Position numbers and translations under genes: made by a program | Assembly: GCA_021186555.1 (NCBI GenBank) | Contig: JAJKFL010000007.1 | Location: forward strand, 4,276,501 to 4,340,500 | Reading direction: 5' to 3' | Length of the DNA: 64,000 nucleotides | Source: Reticulitermes speratus | Taxonomy: Eukaryota > Arthropoda > Insecta > Blattodea > Rhinotermitidae | The notes under the pieces: model-generated | Told to the model about the DNA's origin: nothing | The model's database searches: none | Seen by the model: the letters and a program-made list of their open reading frames with translations, nothing else | Shown: positions 36,231 through 47,100 of the stretch, piece after piece | How the letters are laid out: every line of letters starts with the position of its first letter | Numbering within the stretch: position 1 is the first letter of the stretch

Positions 36231-36785
36231 GAAAATACTCCTCCTTTATCTAGATCTTCCTACAATATTTAGCACCTCATTTAAAGTTTTCTGTGTGAAC
36301 ATGATCTAATTCCAATTGTCATATGGTGTTCTGTAAGGCACAGTATGTGGTAATGATGGATGCAAGGAGCATAACAGTTCATTGATTTTGTTTCTCAGTC
36401 CTCTAATGTTCTGGTGGAATACCTTTAGCACTTTATTGTTTACACATTTTAAACAACTACTAGTTTCCTATTTGTTTTCTTTTACAGGATTTGTGGTATT
36501 GTTTGTAAAACTGCATACCTTGTCATCACTATCTGTTGGTACTAATACACACTTTTGACAGATCCATTGGCCATAAAAAAATCCTGTTTTCTTGTCACTG
36601 GTTGTTTCCTAAGTTTTCCTGATGAATGTGTTCCTCTTTCCTTCTGTTCCATCACACACTCTTTTTTCTTCCACCTCCTTCTCCCACTACATTCTGTCTC
36701 ACATGCGTCATCATCCCCTTGTGATTCCTCTTTAGGTTCTTCTTGTGTGATAATATTGACCTCACTTGAAACATCACTTACACTA

Positions 36786-37246
36786 TCATCCTGTTGTTTT
36801 CATATACATACTGATTGGTTCTTCTGTTTGTTTTTGAAGGACTGTAGTAGCAGCATTAGCTATTCTTAATGCTATTCTTTCTTTGCCTAACTTATTCATA
36901 TGCAGACACTGTCTAGTAAAAAATTTCCTCTCTAGCTCTACCTTTATCACTGTAACATGCTTAAAAGGCTTCATAAGATTCACCAATTTTCTATTAAATG
37001 TTTTCACTTCAGGGTTAACACAAGACCAATCACATAAATCGTGGCACTGTGTGACACTCGTTACAATGATGTTCGTATGACTATTAATTCCACAGATTTC
37101 ACTATTTCTTTTAATCCTACTTGGGAATTATTTTTACTAACGTCCTTAGTGCCTCCCCAAAAACCAATGATGTCTTTCTTCGTTAAAGATTCAATTTCAC
37201 CCGTTGCTGAAGAGGTTAGTGTATCTGCGTTAGCTGCCGATTTCAC
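36786..37246 (-). pseudogene. LINE ORF1 relic, SGNH/esterase-like domain
   Basis: Two frames carry IIGFWGGTKDVSKNNSQVGL and VKTFNRKLVNLMKPFKHVTV, then FFTRQCLHMNKLGKERIALR. The GGT(N)D and late H block are those of SGNH hydrolases found in ORF1 of CR1-like LINEs; the usual Asn is Lys here. A shifted frame between the parts breaks it. The same segment is present in inverse orientation at 30842-31175. Confidence 0.65.
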
Positions 37247-37481
37247 GCTCTTTTAACACTACATTACTTGATAGTATTGTGAAAATGAGAATTCTTCTAT
37301 GTACGTACTTTCCTGTGTGACAATTCGCCCGTGTGCGCATTTGTCCTTGTGAGCATTCATCCGTGTGGAGCATATATCCGTGTGAGCATTTATCCCTGTG
37401 AGCATTTATCGGTGTGGGTATTTTTCCTGTGAGCATTCATGACAGTGGGGTTTTATCTGTGCGCAATTGTCGTGTGGGCTT
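36904..37481 (-). repeat. Right inverted arm (pairs with 30576-31185)
   Basis: Reverse complement of the left arm: minisatellite at 37310-37481, linker at 37250-37310, LINE ORF1 fragment inside. It has fewer minisatellite units than the left arm. Confidence 0.85.
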
Positions 37482-37492
37482 ATGTCATGGAA

Positions 37493-37660
37493 CCCATCAA
37501 GACGTGTAAGGGAAAAGGGGTATACCTCCACTCATTTTTAACCTCCGCACTAGCTGGAGGTTTGTGTCTACTTCAGGTTCCGGCCGCTTTAACCCCGACA
37601 AAGAACCCTGAACCTCGGAACCCACTGAATAGGAGAGTGCGTGGGCACCAGAACTGATGA
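37493..37660. mobile_element. Right piece of the split SINE-like repeat
   Basis: CCCATCAAGACGTGTAAGGG, then GGTATACCTCCACTCATTTT, continues in the order of the SINE body at 55785-55830 (GGTATAGCTCCAATCATTCT). Together with 30505-30551 it reconstitutes one repeat interrupted by the transposon. Confidence 0.6.
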
Positions 37661-38449
37661 GGTCCTTTGTACTAAAGTATTTAAAAACGGAACACAAATT
37701 TGAAGCAAACCACAGACGTAAAAACCTAGTCTTCTCAAAGAAATCATCCTACACGCAGCCATGCCCTAATACATGACTTTAAACCAAATGTTTTTCTTTC
37801 AGAACACATATGATTCATTTCATTTTGCTTGTAGCAGGTGAAGATTACACTACAAAAACCAAGTACCGTCGTCAAACCGACAAGTGTGCATATTTAAAAA
37901 TTACCGTTAGACATGTCACTGCATTCATACCTGCAAAATTGATAATCCTCGTTCTTGCAAAACATTTTACTATTATTTTACCACACACACACAACATCCT
38001 CACCTCTTATAGTTCCAGTAACAAAACCATAAGTCACATTTCCTCCTGTCGTCCTATTCTCAACCCGCCATTTTTAGTCACAGATTAACAACCCGTGATC
38101 ACAGATTAAATACGTTGCAGACCACTCTCAGATTACCTTTCAGGCATTATCGAGGTTAAGTGCTGCCTCTAGTGACAACTACACAAACCACAAATATGTT
38201 TGAAGGCGCTTGTAGACAATACATAACGTCCCCTTTCGTAACGACTTCAATAGCAAAGTGTTAAGTCAAATCTTATGTCCCCATTCAATGCTGAAAATAG
38301 GTAACTTAGGCACGAACACCAGCGACCCTAGTCATCAGCTGTACGCGCTAATTGACAACACAGCCTTACGGATTATACATGCAAAATATAACTCCATGCA
38401 GCACAGTCCTTCCCGAGAAGCTACCAGATCCTCAGCTCGTCACAAAATT
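37661..38449. other. Intergenic, nothing recognised
   Basis: No supported feature was seen. Confidence 0.4.
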
Positions 38450-38640
38450 CCCCGCATTTTATGGTACCCAACGGTTCATTACCGCATTCACAACCACCCG
38501 CCACCTGTCCACATCCTGAGCCAGTTCGATCCAGTCCATGCCTCCCCATCACACTTCTTGAAGATCCATTTTAATATCATCCTTCCATCTATGCCTAGGT
38601 CTCCCAAGTGGTCTCTACATGCCAAATATAAGCCATTAAT
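38450..38640 (-). mobile_element. LINE 3'-tail fragment (copy 3)
   Basis: The minus strand reads [49 protein letters not shown] and NAGNFVTS with scattered stops. It is the best preserved of the minus-strand copies. Confidence 0.7.
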
Positions 38641-39569
38641 ACAATGTTCCCAATTTCTTTGATACCTTCAAATCACAGTTTGCACAACATTGCAAATGTA
38701 TATATTTACATGTTTCAACACAAAGTTTGTTAATTTTGTGAAAATAATGCGCCCTGTGTAGCTCTTATTGTGGTCCTGGCTGTATGACTACATTAACTTC
38801 CTGCTTTGCGTTGGCGCTAACAAATGCGAACAGACCTATTCATATTTTATTTTCAGTCATCAACCATAGCTTGGGAAATGGAAAAACTCTACTGAAAACC
38901 CTTCTCCATAATGTTAGAATAAGTCAACTTGACCTAACTTATGTGGACAAAGCAGGCATGAAAACACAAAGTTCCAAAACTGATGTGAACATTAGTGCCC
39001 ATAGCATGTCACAACAAGTACTTTATGTAATATAGACACTATTCCCATTAAAGGTAATTCTGTAGATAGCACTATTACATACAATCAAAACTGGCATATT
39101 CTTGCAATAAGAATTGTTGAAGTTCGCAGCAGAGGCGGACAGCATGTGGCAGTCATGACATTAATTGGCACGGTATCCCACAAGTCTTAATATAAATAAT
39201 TCAGCTATATCTACTGTCACAAACTATTCTGACATTCACCTATTCCTATAAATTTTTGCCTCTGCACAATTCCACTTTGTTAGCAACACATGCAGTTACT
39301 GTCTCAACTCACTCAACATCCATCATCATGAAGCAATCTGACATCACTACCTCATTGTGTAAATCACTGATACTGCTTTCATTACTTGTCTAACAACCCA
39401 CTGCCATTAAAATCTGAAAATTCTGCACGTACCTAACTCATCATTTCAGTCCCAAAATATGTTGCTACTTGCATTCAATAATTCTCACTTAACTCACAAT
39501 GTAATTGGATAAACCTCTATACAGCTGGACCAAGGACAGCATTTTGGGAATCGTAACAGCCACTCACAA

Positions 39570-39817
39570 TCCCAGTGGCCACGCGGTCTAAGGCATGGGT
39601 CTGCAGCCACTGGCTTGCTGGGATTGCAGGCTCAAATCCCGCTGGGGGCATGGATGTCTGTCTCTTGTGAGTGTTGTGTGTTGTAAGGCAGAGGTCTCTG
39701 CATCACACTGATCACTCATCCAGAGGAGTCCGACTGAGTATGGTGTATCTGAGTGTGACAATGAAGCTTTGATAATGAGGAGGCCCTGGCCCACTAGGGA
39801 CTGTTGTGCCATGGGAA
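39570..39817 (+). mobile_element. tRNA-derived SINE (family 1), plus orientation
   Basis: The head CAGTGGCCACGCGGTCTAAGG (A box) and GGCTCAAATCCCGC (B box) resemble a tRNA gene with its internal RNA polymerase III promoter. The body ends with AGGCCCTGGCCCACTAGGGA and CTGTTGTGCC. A close relative in opposite orientation lies at 58116-58349. Confidence 0.85.
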
Positions 39818-39849
39818 AATGATCAGCTGCTCATTGAGGCAATACAATT

Positions 39850-39930
39850 CCCTGTCTCTTTTTATGTTAACATTATCCTCCCATCTTTATCTAAGGTCTT
39901 TAAAGTAGTCTCTTCTCTTTCGGTTCCATC
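39850..39930 (-). mobile_element. LINE 3'-tail fragment (short copy)
   Basis: CATTATCCTCCCATCTTTAT, then CTAAGGTCTTTAAAGTAGTC, matches the RRWKDNIKM part of the LINE tail on the minus strand. It is short and decayed, and directly adjoins the SINE. Confidence 0.4.
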
Positions 39931-40091
39931 ACTACAATTATGTAGATCATTTAATGTGGGGCAAAAAACAGACTTCTGTATGCAGTCACAGTGTTTGTTA
40001 GATATAGAAACTACTCAGCAACAAACACGTTATCTGCAGAACTTCTATACATAATTTGTTTAAACTATTCATGGAAAATTAGACACTCATG

Positions 40092-40305
40092 CAGGGGCAT
40101 AGTTACAGTGGGGTGAGAGGTGCACAGAGTACAAGGGGCAGCAAAATGAATATTTTAAATGAAAAGAATATAATTTCATGCTCTCAAACAATGTTACATC
40201 ATTGCCAAATATAAGAGGATATTCCATAAATAACCATGATTCTTTTTAAAGTTCACAATTTGAGTCACGGCCGGCCATTGTTACTGCTCACCCCAGCCGC
40301 CACTG
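40092..40305. mobile_element. hAT-like MITE, 214 bp
   Basis: It starts CAGGGGCATAGTTACAGTGG and ends, inverted, CAGTGGCGGCTGGGGTGAGC. The flanking 8-mers cactcatg and cattcgtg match at 6 of 8 positions. There is no coding capacity. Confidence 0.6.
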
Positions 40306-41147
40306 CATTCGTGTCAATAAATAATTTATGGGGACTTCTCATGTAGAATCCAAAAGACTATTTCTTTCCTTATAGAACCCATGTGTCATTTTCTAAGGCA
40401 TCTTTCACATTCATGATACTAAGAATTATAAGTACAGCGTTCTGCAATTAAGCTTATGTTCCAAAGAATGGCACAAACATTTCGAAGTGTTACAGTGCTT
40501 GTAAATTTCTACTATGCTAAACACCTTCCTGTCCAAGAAGATGATATTCTTTGTTAAGTATATTAGTTTGACTACTAAAAAAGGTGAAAAGATAAGTAAA
40601 GCTGCCACCGTATAAATAATTGATGCCATGAAGATGTATATGTGACGTGAAGTGCCACATGTTCCAGACCTGAACACTAGGTGGCATTAAGTGAGGGAGT
40701 GGTCAGGTCCTTGCTCCATTTTCTTATTCCAGTGAAAGAAGTCGTAGCACTAACTGGCCTGAAAGCTGAGTTGCCATCACAGACAGTTTGAACTTGGTGG
40801 TAAAGACAGAAATCCTGACCGCACAGCCACTTAACCCCACAGTACCACACGAACATGAAGCTGGTTTGTGTAGTTGTCACTAGAGGCAGCACTTAACCTC
40901 GATAATGCAGAAGCAGCCTGCATGTTGCCGCTTAGCCACACTTCCAAAGGATTCATTACGTATCTTGATTTTGTCATTTTGTACTGCATGGTGTCACACA
41001 AGACGAAGACATATACTTAAGTTTCTCAGTATTTATTTCCAGACCAACCTCCTTACAAGTGACGAACAAAGCTCGTGTTTTCCTTTGACATGAGTTTCAC
41101 ACAGTAATTAATATCATCAGCACAGACCAGAAGTTGATGTGTCTGAT

Positions 41148-41621
41148 TCAATTTTGATCCCTTCTGTGTGGCTTAAGCCTTCCTAATGGCAATCTAAAGC
41201 AAAGTTGAAAAGCAGCGGCAATAAAGCATCTCTTTGTTTCAGACCATTCTGAATAGAAAATTGTATCAGACAAATGTTTGCCTATTTGGAATTCACTACA
41301 AGTTTCATTTGAACACATTTTTATTAACTTAGCTAATTTCATGGGGATATCAAAGTCAATGAGAGTATTATACAAAACCTCCCTCCTAACTGAACTATAG
41401 ATTATCTTGAAGTATATAAATAGCTGATTCACTGCCCCATTGTATTCCCTTTTTTTCTCAAGTATTTGGTGAATGCAGAACATATGATCAGTAGCTAATC
41501 TGTTATGCTGAAGTCCACAGTGATGATCCCAGTAATTTCTTCCACATGTGGAATTAATTTTGACAGAAGAATGTTGGGTAAATTTTTGTACACAGCTGAT
41601 GACAGTGATATGCCTTAACAA
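41148..41621 (-). pseudogene. LINE reverse-transcriptase fragment
   Basis: The minus strand reads RLATDHMFCIHQILEKKREY, NGAVNQLFIYFK, SVRREVLYNTLIDFDIPMKL and LIKMCSNETCSEFQIGKHLS. These are the RT blocks around the first catalytic region; the expected DFKKAYDS is degraded to YFKIIYSS. No FADD block follows, so this is a truncated copy. Confidence 0.75.
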
Positions 41622-41639
41622 TTACTAGGGTGTGCTTGA

Positions 41640-44046
41640 TCAACGTTCTTATAAATAGATAAAATGACTCGACTTCTCCTACCATTCAGGCCTACCTGCC
41701 TTATTCCAAACAGAATTAATAAATCGGTGATTTATATCTTTCCAACTTTTAAGTAGTGATCGCAACCTCAGTGGCACTAGGTACAGGCACTAGTGGTTCA
41801 ACTGTATGTATTTCAGCGTGCCAACATCATCACAGTCTAGATGCAGCTGTCTTTACAGAACTTCCCAGTTTATTGACGTTAGGTATTTCTGATATCTGTT
41901 TGTAATATTGTCCTATTAAAATGTCAGCAGACTTTATATTGGTGTCTAAGAAACATTGTTATGCAAAACAGTCCGACTGTAATCAATTACAAGTCAATGC
42001 AAAGTATGCATAGACCATACTTCTTAACCTACATAACCCGTTTCAAATAAATCTGTCATGATATAGAACAAGAAATTTACATCCCCACTATTACTCTTAT
42101 ACCAGTCTTCAATCATCGTGTAATTGTATAGTGAATCTACTCACTACTATGCTGGTATTAACATTATCTAATGATTCAAATGCCTGAAGGATCCTCTACA
42201 AGACAGCTGACATGACAGTACTGCTATGAAGGAATTTACAGTGCCATTCATACCACAATGCACTTCTGACCGTTCCAGACAGACTCAATATGTCAGATGT
42301 GTCAACACTGTTACTGGTACAAAAACTACAGAAGGAGTAAGTATGTGATTGTGTCCCTCTCTGTCTGCAATCAGCAAGGCTCCCTGTTTGAATACAGACA
42401 TCTATACAAGCACTGTAATTCACATCTTCAGTGACTGTAACATTAGTCTTGCTCACCAACACAAGTAGTGCCTGTGTGATGACAGGCAGCTTCTTTCACT
42501 TTGCTGCCCCTTACTTTTCAATTCAATTCTCCCTTTGCATATCACAGCAAACTTATCTGATTCAGGCTACATCACATTTGATACTATAGTCTCATAACCA
42601 AATAATCATAATTAATTATGGCAAGCAAAGGGATATTTTAACCCTCTCACTCCTGAGAAACTAATGACCAGCAATCAGCAATGTGCCGACTTGTTTTAGC
42701 AGTTTTCCTTAAATTTGAAAATCAAGAAACTAGATGAAATTGAATTACTGCACACCAAATCTTACTAAATATTACAACAATGGTTTGGGAATCCTTCTAA
42801 TTGCCATTTTCATAATCTCTGTGATGGGCAAGGCCAGGTAATATATTCCCACTGCCAGATGTAGCAGTTTCTACATTCTCCTATCGATATATAATAAAGA
42901 CTTACAACTGTTTAATGTCCCTTAACATTCCAATCAATATGTATTACTGACAACCAAGTTTCAGTGTTGAACATAACATAATCAGGGATTCAACATCCTA
43001 CATCATCTTTATACATATTGCATTAAAGCATCAGTTAAGTGTGAAGTTAATGATACTGTACTTTAAATTTTAGAATGTATAATGTAATATGCATAAAGAA
43101 GCAGGAGACTGAACCATATGTTGTGTTTGAGACACTAATGACGACATATTGAGCACAAAATGTGTCAGTCAGTAAAATATATTGATAAGAATGTTTAAGG
43201 CTGTTTGTTGCTGTTAAGTTGTTGTTATAGTTGGGACTGCTACATATGTGATGACTGAAGTCTCCTACAGACAGCATACAATTCAGTTGGTAGATCTAAT
43301 TTAGGCTCGTCATGTTAATGATACACACACCCAGCAGTTTAAATGCATTCAGAAAGTCAGTTTTAAGGAAACATTTCTGAATATGCACCCATAAAATGGG
43401 CAAAGAGAGGATGTCATATTACAGGTGCTCATAACATAACAGGTTGAACATTTTAAAAGTTAAGATGATTATATGCTGAAACTGGAAATAAATGTTTCAG
43501 AACTTACAAAATGTTAGAAAAGCATAGGAAAAACTATTTTTATGGCACAATGAAAAATCAATTTACTCGCAAACTGAGTAGTCAAACGTGTTCTATAAAT
43601 ATCTTCCCACACAGAGAAATTCCAGCTTATGAATGATCTAGACACAAGTTTTATGTTATTTATGCCTCTGTAATTACATCTTAATATAAATCCTACCTCA
43701 CACACCCAAAGTTCAACTTTGGCAATGCCAAATTATGTAGTGACAAATATTCTGTGTTATAACACTGTTCTGAATTGAAAGTAAGTTGCAACATTTCATG
43801 CAACTTAATGCCTCCATCTTCATATCAGTCATTCCTATGCAGAACGTGAAGACACTAGTTTCCTTCATTTGTTCCAAAGTGTTGAAAGACAGAAGACTAT
43901 ACTACACCATGAAAAACTTACATCTTATAGAGCTAAATTGTGTTTTGTTTTCAGTCACATTTTCAGTGAAACAAAAAGGGACACAGATACCCTGTTACGT
44001 AAATATGTGATGGAACTTGTGTGTTTATCCATGTGTAACGCATGAA
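41640..44046. other. Intergenic, downstream of nidogen, nothing recognised
   Basis: AT-rich sequence holding whatever 3' untranslated region nidogen has. I could not place its end, and no repeat ends were seen. Confidence 0.4.
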
Positions 44047-44192
44047 TTAGACTACGTCATTACAACTGTCTATTTCGCCTGAGCCTTCACTGTCTGTATC
44101 ACCACAAACACAGCTTCTGCCTCCAGCACCATTTGGCAAACACAAATATCCTTCTCCACAGGCCCCACTTTGAAACTGACACGCATTTGATA
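44047..44192 (-). CDS. Ndg: Nidogen terminal exon (C-terminal EGF-like module)
   Basis: Encodes [40 protein letters not shown] and DVV with a TAA stop. Acceptor CTGTTTCAG. Confidence 0.9.
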
Positions 44193-47100
44193 CTGAAACA
44201 GAGAGCATAACAAAATGCCTATCAGTAATTAAATGCAATTAAGAAGGGCCTAAGGGTAAGTAATGACTTTCTGTGCATAAGGTCTGAGGTTTGAGACCAG
44301 CTGGATAATGTACAAATTCTTCTACATGCCTTATCCTTCCCTCAAAAGCATGGTATGTGGGAAGACCACCTCCTACTACATTGCAAATCCCTTGTTTAAA
44401 AATAGGTTTCCTTTGCCAATCATCATCATTGTTGTCATTTCCATCATCATTGTATGATGAAGTCAAGGGCAAATTGAAATCCTGCCCATTCAGTGCTCTC
44501 ATAAGGAATGCAGATTCCTACTTTCATCACAGGCAGAGTCAGCAGGACAGTCACAAGACTGTACTTGAAAGCATAAGCCCTCACAACAGCACTACAAACC
44601 CATGCTATTCATCGGGTTAGGTTCTTGAGAAATCCTGCAAATGGCAAAATGGCAATACACAAATTAAGACCTTACAGGAAAAATGGGGACAGGGGAACCA
44701 AAGACATGTGATACATGATAATATGTAAATTAATAATTAATAAACATGATAACATTTATGTTGGTGCTCACTGGAATGATGTTAGTGTTTTTTTGTACGT
44801 TCGCCCAAAGCCTTACATCATACATAGGGATGATATGATCCTTTGAGACTTTCAAACCTGGAGAAGTTTTTTCATTCTTGGATACAAATGTACCTCTTGG
44901 TATTTGCTTCCAAAACAGGGCTGTCTCATAAAGGTTAAATACATGCTGTGGTAAGTAGTCTTCCTTGATTATCTTCTTGAAATGCTCTCAGTACTTAGCA
45001 CCAGCCACATGATCAGCAGATGCAGATCCTATTCTCTTCATGTTGTGTGGGCTCATCTGCTTCATAGAATTTTCAAACCACCCTTTATTGACATGGAAGC
45101 TGCCCTTCTCCTCATCCCCAGACTCTGTATAGTGGATGTATATCCGTATGGCCTCCGCCCGCACCACAGCACCACTGACAGCCTGTCATATGCTTCAATC
45201 TTCCAGCCATACACACAAGGTCCTTTTCACCTTTTTTGAGGAAAGGGTCACAATGACTTACACAAGAAATTTTCAAACTCAGTGGAGAACTGGCCACAAT
45301 GCTGTCCCCATTGTCTCAATTTTACTTGCTGAAAAGAATCAATTCGCTTACACCACAATGGCTTCAGACTGCAGAAATTCTCACCCCCCCCTGTCCAACT
45401 GATCCAACAGGGGCATCACTTTCCCTTTCTTTTAATCCTTAGTGCCTTAATCACCATGTTCATCACCCTTTCTACACATAATTAAAACATGACAGCAACA
45501 ATCCAGTTCTAAAAATTGTGAGTACAATCAAGGTACATTCCATATCATATGATATCTAGGTGGCTGTAGAGTGGCACATGTGAGCAGTTTTGGCCTCTTT
45601 TGTATTACCATACTATGAAAGCATGACTGCGAATAAGCGAGGGTACTACTCCGTGACGCACAAGGGTTGCCGCAATAAATGTTCCATGAATAAGCGAAAC
45701 TGTGATCAACAAATCCGTAAACAAGGCATGTCTGCTGTATAACAACTGTGGTCAAGCTTTACTGTTCTGCAGTTATGATTTATCTGTAATATTTGTAACT
45801 ACTACTACCACGACTATTACAGCCACTACCGACACCACCTTATTCTTATTTTATTCTTCTTCTTCTTCTTTGGCATGACAACATTATCTGACTATCCCTA
45901 CCTCTGAATATCAGAATAAAACTGCACTAAGACAAGTAAGATAAAAAAAACCTGTGCTCGGGATTCGGAAGAGAGGTTTACCCCCACCTGTCAAAGAGTT
46001 TAATTAAGTATATTTGCACCTCTTAACCTTGGATTCATGTTGTTGCTCTTTATGCTTAGGTTGTTTCCATAGATCATGTTGCATACTGTTCATTTGTTGA
46101 TCCAGTCTTAAAGCCTCCTTCATATACTTTTTTCCACAACCCACATAATACACACACACACACATTACCGAGATTCCTTCACACAGTCAGTCAGTCAAAG
46201 TCAATTATGACAGATGGTCAGTCTGTCAGTCCACCTTTGTGTCGACAGCCTTATGAAGTTCATTGCCATACATTAGTCTCAAGTTTGAAATTTAATGTTT
46301 TGTGGTCTTGAGGCACCTTCTCTGACTATACGGCATGTCATGTTCCTTCACATACTCATTTCCAGACTTCACTGACAGTGACCAGTTTTCTGTCTCTCTT
46401 CATGTCATGTATTGGAAGAATGTGTCATAGAAAGTTTTTGCAATTGAACATTTAAAATAAAAGTGCTCTACTGACATGATTAGTGTAAAATAATTTTGAA
46501 TCTGTAAGTGGAAGAGGCACCATGAGTGTTTCCTCAGTGGTAAAGTGGCCAAAGCAAGCAGGTGTTGATTTACATTTTTCTAGTTTAAGCATGTGTGGAG
46601 CTGTGTGTCCACTCTTCCATACACCTTCACAGTATGGTGTTCTATCACACATAGGGACAAGTGCCTTTTAATAGTGCTCTTAGGCTCCACTGTTTTGGCC
46701 TAAAAGATACAAGTGGAACCCAAACCAAAAATAGTACATATAGGAAAGAAATTAAATCAGTGGCGATTCACAATAGAATCAGAAAGAAGCCCAATTATAG
46801 TACTCTGCCACTCATATGGTGTTAGGCCTCAAAAAATGTGAGAGAAAAAATTTCAGACAAAGAAAATTGATCATGTGCAAGAAGGAAAAATAATCCGTAA
46901 ATACAAAACACTAGATTATTTAAACAAGGTACTTCTTTTATGCAAAAGAAAGGTATCAGCATTCACAAAGCAAAATAGGCAAATTTAAGCCCATTTTTAA
47001 CTTCTCTCCATTAAAGAAAAACAAGTGCTGGTACTGCATATTGTTGAATACCACTAAATAGAAAACACTGTTTAAATTTAAATCTTTCAAGCTGCAATCT

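Larger units (their letters stand above)
33150..37250 (-). mobile_element. CR1/Jockey-type non-LTR retrotransposon, 5'-truncated and mutated
   Basis: Reading 5' to 3' on the minus strand: an SGNH/esterase-like ORF1 end, an AP-type endonuclease, a reverse transcriptase and a C-terminal region, then a 3' untranslated part with TAA/TA-rich sequence near 33240-33300. Stops and frameshifts separate the blocks, so it is inactive. Its 5' edge coincides with the minisatellite linker of the MULE arm. Confidence 0.85.
30552..37492. mobile_element. Chimeric MULE transposon with long inverted arms and an internal LINE
   Basis: Left to right: inverted arm (30576-31185), a second shorter end-like block (31331-31450), an intact FLYWCH/MULE transposase gene (31762-33108, plus), a CR1/Jockey-like LINE on the minus strand (about 33150-37250), and the right inverted arm (36904-37481). 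Candidate target duplications are the related strings gCCATCAAaaAGACG (left) and cCCATCAAGACG (right). Both flanks are halves of one SINE-like repeat. The arms carry a minisatellite outside and a LINE ORF1 fragment inside. Confidence 0.75.
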
